A stretch of DNA of 64,000 nt from Lutraria lutraria (GCA_964023205.1 OZ026845.1:2986001-3050000), one strand, 5' to 3'; positions 25,886-38,835 are shown, counted from the stretch's first letter. Translations and numbers: made by a program. Notes: a model not told the origin generated them from the letters alone.

Positions 25886-27307
25886 CGAGCTATTAACGTT
25901 TTTGATTGAAAGGTTTTATGGAATATGATGGATTTTTTACACAGGTGTTTTGTGACCCTATGCTGCCTGTTCCCGTTGAGTGTCGTAGTTGATCAATATT
26001 TACTTCTATTATTTGTTTACTTATATTTATAACCCGGTAAGTGTGAACTAATTTCTGTATCTCCCCCATGTTGAGAAGTGAGTATCGTTCAAGAGGCATC
26101 TGATCTGCAGTAAATACCTACATGCTTATCAGTGGTTTAGACCTCTTATGTCTCGCCTGGAGTCGTCCTTATATCAAACTAATATTGTTCACACCATATT
26201 AAATCATATCATCTATATGCAGTAGATTTATAATTCATATGAAAAGCCACGAATGTCTTAAATACTAAATCCGGGACACACTAATTTATTAAATAACAAT
26301 AAATTTTCTGTATCATTATTATGACGGTGTGGGAGGAAATAAGTACTCGAACAAATGTATTTTAGGTCGTTAAATCTACATGTTCTAGACGAGATTTTGA
26401 CTTATATAAAAATATATCACTGACTTATGAAGTAAATAATAATTGATATATAATTTATAACTCGCTAGCATGGAAATCTTATTAATAACAAGGATACTAC
26501 AATGAAATAGCAAGCCCTTATCTCTGTTGTGGTCCTTAAAATAACTAATAGGCATTCTTGATTCGTGCTCCCCTTATTTGACACCTTTTAACCGAATTCT
26601 AGGTCTTCAAATAAAGACAAACTTCTTTAAATTAACAAAATATTAATTAAAACTGAAATAACGCTTTTCATAAATTGGACATTCTTGCAGTTATATCAGA
26701 GTAACCTTTAGAAAATACAGGAATAAAAGAGAATGTGTTGATGAAAAACAAAAATGCTGGCACCACAAGACATGCATCAGACAGGCATCATTGTAGAAGC
26801 CAGACAACATAGCTGATATTTCTAGAACTTTTTTGTTAGATTCAATTTTTTTTTCTGAGAAGGACGACGACCGAGGTGTCTCTCTGATAAAAATCTAGGT
26901 GATGGTGAATACAAACTTATACACGATTCCCTGGCAATATATCGGGATTTTCTCAACGCACAAAATCTTTCGTAAATGATTTTCCCCATCATCGTGAGAA
27001 ATGATTTTCTTATATTGTTAACCTGTTCGAGTTTTTGATAGATATACTATTATAATACCTTGTATATAATACCGATAATCAAAATAAATTAGATTCCCCC
27101 GCCATTATTTTGTTTATGTCTCTGGAATTTTAAAATTGGCCTTCATGTATAATTTTGTTCTATCAAAGCGTTAATTGTGAATTATTTACATAGATGTTTG
27201 AATATTTATATGCTCACTGTTACTGTTATCTCAGTTGCATCAAGGAGGGAAATGTTTAACATCACTATGCTAATGAGGTCACATATAAAATATTACATTT
27301 ATTCAGC
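25886..27307. other. no gene seen
   Basis: AT-rich sequence up to the start of the large minisatellite; nothing recognised. Confidence 0.5.
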
Positions 27308-28869
27308 TATCTACAAACCAGTTCGTTCCGTGTTGCATATCTATTGCTGGTACTCGTATTTCTTCAGCGATGTACAAACCGGTTCCTGTAGATTCATTCA
27401 TATATGTGTTGCTGGTACCCGTATTTCTTCAGCAATGTACAAACCGGTTCCTGTAGATTCATTCATATATGTGTTGCTGGTACCCGTATTTCTTCAGCAA
27501 TGTACAAACCGGTTCCTGTAGATTCATTCATATATGTGTTGCTTGCACCCGTATTACTTCAGCAATGTACAAACCGGTTCCTGTAGATTCATGCATATAT
27601 GTGTTGCTGGTACCCGTATTTCTTCAGCGATGTACAAACCAGTTCGTTCCGTGTTGCATATCTATTGCTGGTACTCGTATTTCTTCAGCGATGTACAAAC
27701 CGGTTCCTGTAGATTCATTCATATATGTGTTGCTGGTACCCGTATTTCTTCAGCTATCTACAAACCAGTTCGTTCCGTGTTGCATATCTATTGCTGGTAC
27801 TCGTATTTCTTCAGCGATGTACAAACCGGTTCCTGTAGATTCATTCATATATGTGTTGCTGGTACCCGTATTTCTTCAGCTATCTACAAACCAGTTCGTT
27901 CCGTGTTGCATATCTATTGCTGGTACTCGTATTTCTTCAGCGATGTACAAACCGGTTCCTGTAGATTCATTCATATATGTGTTGCTGGTACTCGTATTTC
28001 TTCAGCTATCTACAAACCAGTTCGTTCCGTGTTGCATATCTATTGCTGGTACTCGTATTTCTTCAGCTATCTACAAACCAGTTCGTTCCGTGTTGCATAT
28101 CTATTGCTGGTACTCGTATTTCTTCAGCGATGTACAAACCGGTTCCTGTAGATTCATTCATATATGTGTTGCTGGTACCCGTATTTCTTCAGCAATGTAC
28201 AAACCGGTTCCTGTAGATTCATTCATATATGTGTTGCTGGTACCCGTATTTCTTCAGCAATGTACAAACCGGTTCCTGTAGATTCATTCATATATGTGTT
28301 GCTGGTACTCGTATTTCTTCAGCTATCTACAAACCAGTTCGTTCCGTGTTGCATATCTATTGCTGGTACTCGTATTTCTTCAGCGATGTACAAACCGGTT
28401 CCTGTAGATTCATTCATATATGTGTTGCTGGTACCCGTATTTCTTCAGCAATGTACAAACCGGTTCCTGTAGATTCATTCATATATGTGTTGCTGGTACC
28501 CGTATTTCTTCAGCAATGTACAAACCGGTTCCTGTAGATTCATTCATATATGTGTTGCTGGTACCCGTATTTCTTCAGCAATGTACAAACCGGTTCCTGT
28601 AGATTCATTCATATATGTGTTGCTGGTACCCGTATTTCTTCAGCAATGTACAAACCGGTTCCTGTAGATTCATTCATATATGTGTTGCTTGCACCCGTAT
28701 TACTTCAGCGATGTACAAACCGGTTCCTGTAGATTCATGCATATATGTGTTGCTGGTACCCGTATTTCTTCAGCGATTTACAAACCGGTTCCTGTAGATT
28801 CATGCATATATGTGTTGCTGGTACCCGTATTTCTTCAGCGATTTACAAACCGGTTCCTGTAGACTCACA
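27308..28869. repeat. mosaic minisatellite of 65-bp and 61-bp units
   Basis: Twenty-four complete units and one partial. Type A (65 bases) begins ratgtacaaaccggttcctg and ends acccgtatttcttcagc. Type B (61 bases) begins tatctacaaaccagttcg, contains ccgtgttgcatatc, and shares the same 3' end. The order from 27308 is B A A A A B A B A B A B B A A A B A A A A A A A, then partial A. The 7 B and 17 A units sum exactly to 1532 bases (27308-28839). Within type A, a variant with gcttgcacccgtattactt occurs at 27499-27563 and again at 28645-28709; each is followed by a unit with attcatgcatatatg. Overlapping open frames of up to 270 codons arise because all three phases of the unit lack stops. Confidence 0.95.
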
Positions 28870-29103
28870 CATTATAATTAAGTTTATATATATGTATACA
28901 TTAAGTTTAAGTCATGTCTGCCCGTTGCATTTATTGCATACATAGGCTAGATAAAAATATGCCATGTTTGTGGTAACCGGGTAGGCAGATGGACAAACGT
29001 TTCTTTCCATCTGTTTTCCTCTAAAAATCTCTTTTGAGAAAAACGAGTCACGATTCATCCCCAAATATCTCATAATTTTGATTTTTCCGTTGTAAACGCC
29101 AGA
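28870..29103. other. unique spacer between two tandem arrays
   Basis: No exon recognised. A minus-strand frame runs through it from the 39-bp repeat but lacks a signal, domain or splice sites. Confidence 0.5.
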
Positions 29104-29220
29104 GTCGGTGCTAAAACTAGGGTCGTCACGTGACGGGTAAAGGTCGGTGCTATAACTAAGGTCGTCACGTGACGGATAATCGTAGGTGCTAAAACTAAGG
29201 TCGTCACATGACGGGTAATC
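29104..29220. repeat. 39-bp tandem triplicate carrying GTCACGTGAC
   Basis: Three contiguous units (29104-29142, 29143-29181, 29182-29220) begin gtcggtgctaaaactagggt or a close variant. The first two contain the 10-base palindrome gtcacgtgac (E-box CACGTG); the third has one change, gtcacatgac. The unit is 13 codons long, so the minus-strand frame repeats a 13-residue motif like DYPSRDDLSYSTD. I think this is non-coding, but the multiple-of-three period deserves note. The repeat lies about 1.26 kb upstream of the first-exon candidate at 30479. Confidence 0.9.
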
Positions 29221-30269
29221 GTCGGTCGGCTGATCGTAATCACCACATTTGTGTGGCCTTATCATTCATACTGAATGTATTTAAGAATTCACGAAGATTT
29301 GCATATAAAACGTATTATTGATTGTTTGCTTTTAAGTACAGCAAAATTCTCTCTAAACTTAAACAGAACTACTTGCCTCTTGACTCGTCTGCTAAGCTGT
29401 CATATTTTGGACTTATGTGTTTATAGATGCTATCTGTCTAAGTCACGGACAACACGTTTTTCATTAAATAAAACACATCTGAACAGGTTTGACAAGTTAC
29501 CGAATCAGTGAATCGTTTAGACTTACCGCAAACACACTAAAGTGTTATTTCTGTTTACCAAACGTTTTAGCATAAACTTTATTGGCTTCAGAAGAGGCTA
29601 AATGGACTATAAAACGGCTGATGTGAACAATATCTAGATCGTTTCTGCAAATAAACATTTCTTTGATTCACTGACTCCGATGTGAGAATATATATTTTAT
29701 CAGAAAACGGTACAGAATTTGCCAAACGATTCAATGGATAGAGAAAACTGAAAACGATTTTGATCATTTCTGATTTGAGCTAGCGTTTAGGATTGTTAAA
29801 ATCACATACGATCGCTATCCTAAAGTGTGCTACCGTGTCTGGATCGCTTTTTAATTAAATTTCTCTATCAGTAAAAAATCTATACGGAATTATCGATGCT
29901 TTATGCGGTTACCCGCCGTCCTGCTTTAGGTGATGTTAACTTGGACCCAGCGATTTAACTTGTTTGTATAACGGTGATATTAGACAGGCGGAATAAAGCG
30001 AACGTTATCGAAAAAAGAGAGCCCAGTTTACCGAAAGGATATAAGTCTTGTTATATTTAAATTACTCACGTGGCTTGAATCTTCGTTCAACTTAAATTCG
30101 AATTTTGATTTCGGACTCATAGGGTTTAATTTGAAATTTATTTTACACGTTGACTACGGGAAAATGCTCTGTTTGATATTGGATATCGGAAAACGTGTTG
30201 CATTTGGGTAATAAGTTGTATAATAGACTTGAACAAGTACGCACGGTGATAATGATGATTATAAATGTG
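29221..30269. other. no gene seen; upstream region of the 30479 exon candidate
   Basis: AT-rich, non-repetitive sequence. A 78-codon frame at 29275-29511 has no recognised feature. Confidence 0.45.
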
Positions 30270-30277
30270 TATAAATA
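30270..30277 (+). promoter_or_regulatory. possible TATA box
   Basis: TATAAATA lies about 210 bases upstream of the ATG at 30479 and would place a start site near 30300. In DNA this AT-rich such matches are frequent, so support is weak. Confidence 0.15.
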
Positions 30278-30478
30278 ATATGTACTGAAGGTACGGTGAT
30301 ACATTCGTTAACAGATGCTGTAGGAATTCACTTGTCTAGTTCAACTACTGAGCTAACTTTGTAATCTGAGGTGATAGGAAGTTAAGTAGCAGAGCCAGTG
30401 TTGTTAGCATTTTTTTAATTGTATTGTAAAGAAATGCAATTTTGGATTTATGAATGGGATGGATAATATTTGTATAAA

Positions 30479-30551
30479 ATGATTATTCGAATTCAACAAG
30501 TGGCATTGATAGTGTTTGCTTTATTGGATTTGCACACATGTCAGATTATAG
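30479..30551 (+). CDS. probable signal-peptide first exon (partial gene)
   Basis: ATG at 30479 (context taaaATGa) opens 24 codons plus one base, ending at the strong donor g|gtaagtac (30551/30552) in phase 1. The peptide MIIRIQQVALIVFALLDL continues HTCQII. It has a classic layout: a positive residue near the start, a hydrophobic core VALIVFALL and a small/polar cleavage region around HTC. A phase-1 intron directly after a signal peptide is the standard arrangement in animal secreted and receptor proteins. The remaining exons must lie downstream but none could be identified in the next 33 kb, so the product is unknown. It is the best of the three exon candidates here, yet short enough that chance cannot be excluded. 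Confidence 0.4.
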
Positions 30552-33500
30552 GTAAGTACATTATTTATCTTATATCAAGGATACTGTCATGTACTATGAG
30601 AGTTTATTTACTTGTTTTTTTACATATAATAGCAGCGTTTTTAAAATAGCACATGCTGTGTGTGTATGTATCTGTTTAACTCTGGAAACGTTTAATTTGG
30701 AGTAGGTATTTTTTTCTATTTTAAATGCTTTAAAATAGTTTGAAAAAAAAAACATTCTGGGACTAGATGTTTATATTACATTGTTATTTCATCACACCCA
30801 CTATTACTAGTGTGACGGTGTGTGTACATGATTTTATATCTATTTAATAAGATTAATTACTGATTTTGTTTAAATACGCCACAAATATGCTGATCGAAGT
30901 TGTTATTTTACTATCTTAAGTATTTTAGCAACGTACTTAAGATATATATGACAATTTTACATCAGAATATATCATTACAAAATAATGTTCTAAAAACGCG
31001 TGTGAATGATTATTGTTTATTATGCTAATAAATTCTGTTTTATGTCAATAAGTTGGAAGGTCATAAATTCTATATACGTTCTCTATGACAATACAAAACC
31101 ACGTGATTTGTTCTGATCGACTCTGCTTGTCAGTCAAATACGTTAAATTTTCAATATCTATTCAAATTCTTCATTTAAAGAATTTCATTAAATTCCTGTA
31201 ACCAAAAAAAGTATTGTGATATTTTAAATCACATTCACTAACGTTATAAATCGTCTTGTTTACCTATCAGTTTTGACAGACTGTTAGCAAATTCCTTGAT
31301 ATAGAAGTGGTCAGCAATATTCGCTACTGTTTTGCACAGTCTCCATGGCTCATTGTCAAATAATTATAAATTCTTCTGAGCATGCCTGAGTAGTCCCAAA
31401 TGTTTACAAAACGTGTATTATCCTGCACAATAATGCTAAATTTTATATGAACACTCACGCTAGCGCGCCATTGTTTTTCAGGAAATTACTTGCCTTTATT
31501 TAGAAATTTAGTGAAATGGATTCACACGTTTTTATGTCAATAAAGATCTGAAATTTTACTCATAATTCTCTACGTACAAAATATATGTTTCATATTCATA
31601 TTCATATTATTGCATATTTCTGTTCGTTCAATTCATTATGCATATTTATATCCGTGTGGGCTTTTTAGCCTTTTGGAAAAGAAGACATGTCTACTTTCTA
31701 TTATGATAGAGCAATACATGTACCTAGACATCAGAAAGGAACGATATTATTATTTTAGGTGATGTCATAATTGTAAAATTGTATTTGATAAACTAGTCCA
31801 ACAATAGGTGGTAGCTATAATGAGTTGTACGAAATATTGAGATGGTCGCTGTGTGATATTTTACCCTAGCATCACGGAGCTACTGTATCACGGTTTATTT
31901 TTATGTACTGATTCACCTCTTTGTCACCCAAAACCCTCTCTTCTGGTATATACTTTAAATGTTGACGGAATCGATACATGAAACATTATCTATCATTTAG
32001 CGCAGGATTATCATTTCTAAATACACATGCTATGATAATATTGTATTTATCTCGTCTTTCAAGTAATTTGTGTAAATAAACTCATTAGGCCGAAAAAATA
32101 ATTGTTTTACGGTTAGCAGACTGACCCTTGGGTTTTCTCGACAAAAAAAAAACATTTCGAAAATATTTGGTAATCGTTCGTTTTCTCACAAATGTATCGA
32201 CCTACGCTCACTTCTAGTAATTATTTTACTTTTGTGGAATGAATTACTCTAACCTGGCTATTTTATGAAGTCTTAATAAACATAAGTGCCATTTTTACCG
32301 ATTCAGTTTATTTTTCCCACATGCTGAAATGACACTAGCTGCAGGTGGGCCGCGAATACACGAATAAGATGAAGGTAATAATACTGATAGGGATAAGATG
32401 AAATTATTGAATCAAATAATGAACGTCAATCAACACCGTGTTAAGTGATTGATAATTGTCAGGGATGATTAGATATTGGTCTGAAACTATGTGACTTCTA
32501 TCTTTTCCCAAGCACGATGTAATCTTTATCGACAAATAAGCGTGAAGCTCTTTTAGATGTGATGCATCGCGGACACTAATGCGCTCAAATAACCATGAAC
32601 TTTGAACGAACGATCAGAAAAATATATCAATGTCTTTTCTGCTAATATTTTACACAGTTGATCAAGATCTTAACTCAGCAATACGGAAATAAATCTCTGA
32701 ACATATGAACCTTTCTCACATACCAAGCACTACCCTGCGTGTTCTCCATAATCTCTGTCATTTCAATGAAGTATTTAGCTCTAATAGCGTACATTTTGTT
32801 GGGGCTAATGAGCCAAGCCTACACAGTAAATAACCCATTAATGTCGAAATCATTTAATTTTGGTAACTTATTCCTAGATTTCAATGTCCGATAGAAACAA
32901 ATTACCATGGAAACGTATAAAAATGCTGAAATAATCCCCCCCCCCCCCCCCCCCCCCGAAAAAAACCTTCTGTAATAGCTTGTTCATGTTTTTCTTGAGT
33001 TTATGTCTTCATTGTCTCGAATTTCGCGCGAGAAACTATGAAATGCCCGGAAAATTAACGGTTTGAGTTCACAATAACATAACGATACGCAATAATTTTG
33101 AACTTAAAAAGAAATATGCAAGATGTTGAAATATGTAAAAATCTGTTGTCAATTAGCGGTTAATGGAATATTGGTTTCTTAGCTCCACGCCCGGTTTTTA
33201 GATCCAAAATTGTAATATTTTTGCAAAAAAGGTATACGTAAGAAATCCCGTAAAACTTTACGGTGAAAGCCCCGGCAGCTGGTTGCCAGGTCTGGTATCG
33301 TAACATTACAGTGAAAATTTTATGTATATTTTGATTTACATTAATAGCAACTAAGACGCAAATTTATCATAACATTCTTAAATACATATATCAGTAAAAG
33401 CTAATTTATGATAAAACATGGGTGCAGAGTAATATATTCATGAAAGTTTTCATAATTCATCCATTAAAAAGCAATAAACATAAGTAAACCATTGGTATTT

Positions 33501-35492
33501 TTCATCTTTCTGTTAAATACAATGTACTATTACAGCTATTGAGAACGATTTAGACAATCTACAGTTATCATTTAGTAATGCAGCGCTGGAATGAATATGT
33601 CAGAGGGCAATATCAGATATGTTGTCGTGTACTCCGGTATTTCTTTAAAAAATTAGTTCCGACTATGAATCGATATAGAGATCATAAAAATCAATCGTGG
33701 ACTGTTGCCGATACGAGACTAATAAAATCAACGGAAATACAAAATGGTTAGGTAGTCACATTGTCAAAGACATCAAATACCCGGATGAAGAAATTCAGTA
33801 TCACAGAGAAAGTAGGTGCCTTAACTGATTACTCATTATGAATCATACATGGAATTAATGACACAACATCGTGTTACCAATCTAAAGTTCTCCTTTCATT
33901 AAATATGATACCAGGCTATCCGCGGAGTGCTAAAACTTGACGATATTATTACAGCTTTGTCACGTGATCCGAGTTTTTAAAACCACGTGATCATCGCTGT
34001 AATTATATGCAACTCGGCTTTGTTCTATTTCCATCGCATGTGCAATATGTGATTATAATTGCAAAGCTTTTGTTGTAGCTGTAAAGTTTGAAACCCTATC
34101 ATTTCACAGGCTGGCACTTCTAGGTTTTCGATATAAACGGTAAATAACGGACGCTAACAAAAGGATCATATTATAAATTTACGCAATCCCTGTATTTGTC
34201 TCCGTCATCTGGGAAGCTTGCTGAATTATTAATTGCAGTTTAATTAGATTCGTTAATGATACTCGTAACGCGCATACAATCAGAAAGTTAACTTGACACT
34301 TTATTACATTCATTGATACGTCTCTGCGTTAAATGCGATTTCATTCAAAACCGTCTGAAATACGGAAAAAATTATACGCAAAAACGGACGTGTGGGATCT
34401 TTGTTTTATTTAAAAGAGGAGTGATAATGGTGTGGTGTTATTATTCAATTAAAGTGAAGTTGAAGCGTCGAAAAGAAAGGAATGAGGATTGAGCAATTCT
34501 GTTCAAGATGATTAGCCGTAGGCGTTTTAATGTTCAACAAAAGATTGGTCACCATGATGCAAAGGTCATGCGGACCGGAAAGAAAGCTAATTTAAATGTT
34601 ACACAAAGCATCACTAAGCGAACAACACTTGTACAATCACTCGAAATTTCTGTATTACTTCATTCACCTAATTAGAGTAAATGTGTACAGAGTGTATATT
34701 GACGCGAGTTGGAAGATGGGGCTCCTGAATTGTCGCCTCCATTAACTTTATTTAAAAGGGATTATACGTTGATTAAAAAAAGTACGTTCTATTTTTCACA
34801 GCTTGTCTAAGTTAACACGTTGAAACATCTGCCAGTTAACGACATAAGCGCCTGATTAACCCTGTATTACCTTAATTTCTTTCTGAAGTCTCCGTTGTGT
34901 AAACAGACGACAAATTAACGCTGCAGACGAAAAGAACATCTTTTAATGCCTGAGTCTTTAATGATGTATAAAAACCATTACTGCATAATATTACAGTCGG
35001 TATGAAGATTCTTCCATACTTTTGAACCATGTGACATTTTGTAGAGGCTGTGTCTGTCTATCTTTCTATACAATGAACGCCTAAGCGCATCTGATGCGAT
35101 GAATTTTGCGATTGTTTTTGAATTCTTGCGCTTGAATGCTTTGTTTTAGCTACATAGTTTCCGCTTACGTCGGGATTTACCATTGATTTTGTTGCAAAGC
35201 ATGTTTTATCTAATTCCAATTTTTCACGATACCTAGTATTGCATTACCAAAAATAATAACAAGCTTTGTACGTGCATTTTTTAGGCTTGTTTACATGGCA
35301 AACGTCTATAATTTTTTTGGGGGAATTCGATGTGCGAAAGAGAAATCAATAACTCTGAAATAATTTCCATGTGCATAGATTTCATTCGACAATACAATAA
35401 TAAGAAAAAACAAGTTACAAAGATAATGGCCAAGATCGTGTTACCTATGATGATCCATAAGATACCTTCCACATGTTTTGCATGACCTTCAT
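30552..35492. other. no exon seen; putative first intron or intergenic
   Basis: AT-rich sequence with a three-copy catatt/attcat hexamer near 31590-31608, a 22-base poly-C run (listed separately) and two cacgtgatc boxes 23 bases apart (33961 and 33984). No open frame over 60 codons. Confidence 0.45.
32936..32957. repeat. 22-base poly-C run
   Basis: An uninterrupted run of 22 C bases is followed by gaaaaaa. Shorter C runs occur at 47361-47370 and 50033-50043. Run length may be affected by sequencing error. Confidence 0.9.
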
Positions 35493-35656
35493 GAGACCGG
35501 GTACCAGTACCTCCGTGGAAATGGTACCATTACCTCTATAAGCCTGTGTACCCGTTCCTTAATATGCCCAAATACCAATAGCTCAATGAGACCGGGTACC
35601 ATCAACCCAGTGTGACGGGTACTTACTTTACTTTAAAAAAAGTCTGGTACCGGTCT
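35493..35656. repeat. degenerate cluster of gagaccgggtacca motifs, with an inverted copy
   Basis: gagaccgggtacca occurs at 35493 and 35588 in direct orientation, and ctggtaccggtct at 35644-35656 is its inverted match. Other partial copies (ggtaccattacct, gtgtacccgttcc, gacgggtacttac) lie between. This may be a decayed tandem repeat or the ends of a small element. Confidence 0.5.
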
Positions 35657-38600
35657 ACATTCTACTTTTTAACTTCAATAATTGTATATACTACACTCCT
35701 TACATAAGTACAATTGATGTTCGGTGCTAAATGGGATATTTATCTTTAAATACTCCGACGAGATTTCCATTTAAAGTAATTTCAACATATTCGGGCTCGC
35801 ATTCTGTAAACCAAGTAATATATCACATTTGAATTTTACAGGGGAAAAATCGCACTGAAGAACAATTATAGTACTTATCGTCCGTCTATTTCGAATTTCC
35901 CATTTTGGAAACACCCTTGTGGTTTAAGATCTGAAATTTGATATTAAATGCAAAAAATAAAAGTTTGATGTGACCCAAATATCAACTTATTTATACGCTC
36001 TGGAGACGCCGAGAAAAGACGAGAACGCTGAGACCATTAGGGCGCCGTTTTATAGAAATGAGTTCTTAGCATTTTTTGTTTTATAATACGATTTTTTGTC
36101 GATATTCTTGCTGTTCGTGGAGTTTTTAACACTTTTAAAAATGAATTTATGAACATCTATCTCTCGTTAATACTGTAATCTTAATAAGTAGATATTTCCA
36201 AGAACAAATTTTACAGACACCAGTTGAACCAGTTATCAATTATTTTTAAAGTAAATGTATCTATGCATTTATTTCGGGCATCTTTGTGAGTTTTAATTAA
36301 TAACAACCGGTGCTTTTATGTATTATATAAGGACAAAGGGACACTTCAAATTTTATTGAAGCGAATATGAAAGAGATTTGTAATCGATTTTTTCCCAATA
36401 AAAACTGCTAAACGGGCATACTGAATTTGGTTATGCTCGGGGAGTTATTATTTTGACAATGCTCTGACGAGCTCGCACGCTAATGTCAATCTTTATTAGA
36501 ATGGTTCCTCAAAGGGATTAACTAAAGTCCAGCTGTTAAAGACGGAATTAAAACGAGACGGGTTATTGGTTATTAATTCAGCAGAACATTTTGTGAAGAA
36601 ACTGCACTATGGAAGGATGTTAGGGCCAACACTCCGGGTTAAATATTCGACCAGTAAACACTTGTAGTTTCTATTTAGTGATGTCGTATAAATCGTAAGA
36701 AAAACTGCTCACGCTTCTTTGCTAAAGAATTAACATAGAACATCTGAAAATGTATTTGAACTGCATCGACGTCAAAAACCAACACCACCTACACCACCAC
36801 AAACAACAACAGAACTTTGAAAGCGCAAAAATAACAACAGAAAAGCAACAAAAATATCAATACTGAGTGCAATTTTCGTTCTTTCGAGTTATATGCATGG
36901 ACAAGACAGGACTCCGTAGATAAGAAGCCGAACCATACCCAGGCTGTTGTTAATATCTCGCGAGACTTAAATGTTTTTAAGATGGTCATTTCTCACCAGA
37001 TATTGACACAACACATTAATTATCTTCAGTACCAATATTTCATACGTTGATCTATTATAAGATACGAATAATAATTCTCACAAAACCAGTTTATAGTCGA
37101 GTCTTTTATCCTTAAGATAATCATCAAAATCAATGTGCTTAACTGGACTCAAGTAATATGAAACAACTCCATTGTATTTATGGTAATTAGTCATTTCCAA
37201 TCTAGTCAAGTTATCTATTGTCATGTTGATAGGCTATGCTCAATAAATTTGTTTACTGACTGTTCATCGTGATGACATTAATATATTTTGTCGATTTCAC
37301 ATTTAAGAAACAAAAACATTACAAGCAATCATCATATCAAAGCATTATGTGCTAGCAAACCTGGGGACTTAGACCGCTAGGTGGAGAGAATGATTTAGTC
37401 TTCACTAGGAGTCCATGTGGTCAGGGTGCAAGGTTATAAATCTTGAGATCAGTCTCCGAGCTCAAATCTCATATCTTGTCTTTAAATGGTATTATTGATA
37501 CATTAGTCTGACAACATAATTAAACTGAATGTCACCAATGTTCTTACGATTGGCTTTATTCTCAAGTGACCGAAATTTGACTGTTCGTAAAATAACGTTT
37601 ATTAACACACCTGTATTGAGACATCGGTCAATATTCTTACAAGCTTTCATCGTTTCGTTACCTGATAATTGCCAATATTCTTAACTACTTAAAACTCTGT
37701 TTTCAAAGTCTATGACAAACTATTTACTTCGTGTAATTCTTGTTCTTTTATCAGCACGTGAAGTTTATTTTTATACCAATTTGTTCGTCAAAATTGTGAA
37801 AACTTATCTATCACATCTAAACAGCTTTGTGAATTGATAAACTGTATGAGAGGGTATCCTAAGTATAGTTCATTATCTCATTGATTTAGAAATGTCATTT
37901 CTTTATTTAGAATCTCTTCACAGATTCAATAGACCAAAATCATAAGCGACATATTCTTTAACAATGCCCTTAGATTGAAATTGTACGTAATGTGATTTAT
38001 ATTTCCTTGTGTGTGATTCAGTTTGATGGCAAAGCGAGAGACATGTTTTACGAGAAGTCGATATTGTGTTCAGTTCGCATTAACTGTAAATTTTAGAACT
38101 ATTTCAACTCTCAATTATAACATTTGAAAAATTCAGCAGCCACATTTTTTATTCTATATTTAACTCTCGTCTAATTGATGTATCATTTTCTTTCATTAGG
38201 CGGTTAGAAAAAGATTGTTTTCTTTAAAGGTTGACATTACAACGACTTCGGTGCATCGTAAATTTAAGTCGCCGTGAATCTTACATCAATTACTAATGGC
38301 TTGTGTTGTCAGTGATGGCATGTGAACATGTTATAAATACTACATAGTTCGCAATGAATTCTAGCTTCAACGAGGAACACCATTCTAAGAATACTATTAT
38401 CTTTGATATACGACCCTCATTCTTTGATTAGCTCTCTATAACTTGTCTCGAATGAAATATTATTGTCATATTTGTTTTGACGCGGAACTCGTGATCTTAA
38501 ACATATTCTCAATAACTTTTCATTTGGTGTCGAGAAAAGCAAATAACATTAAAGTATAGTCAATTGATATTTTCAAATAAAAAAGATATTTTGTCCTTAA

Positions 38601-38835
38601 AATTATCATTTTCATTCCACGGCTAGTGCAACCTGTTATAAAATGTGTGATTGTTACAAGTGGCTGTTGGTATAGGTGAAGAATTTAAAATTTATCCGAA
38701 ATTCATCACATCCGAAATTCGATAAGTCGACATCAGTTGTAGATTTATATTTCTCGAGAGCATTTGACTTGATTAAGTCTCGTAATGCTGATGTCTGTGT
38801 GAAATGAATCAATGGTATTGATTATTAAGTATAAA
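35657..38835. other. no gene seen
   Basis: AT-rich sequence. A CAC/AAC-rich stretch lies at 36781-36850. A weak tRNA-like string (gtggtcagggtgc ... gagctcaaatctc, 37418-37470) is too degraded to call. Confidence 0.45.

Noticed and set aside
27177..28945. A dozen overlapping plus-strand frames of 60-270 codons with repeated CCWYPYFFS-like and AGTRISSAMYK-like blocks
   Set aside because: They come from the stop-free 65/61-bp tandem units in all three phases. The frame shifts with each unit, so a selected repeat protein is unlikely.
28912..29265. Minus-strand 117-codon frame with 13-residue acidic repeats
   Set aside because: Produced by the 39-bp triplicate; no signal peptide, domain or splice support. 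Kept only as a finding about the repeat.
37418..37480. tRNA/SINE head sharing gtctccgagctc with 23762-23773
   Set aside because: Only 12 bases are shared and no body or tail was found at either site.
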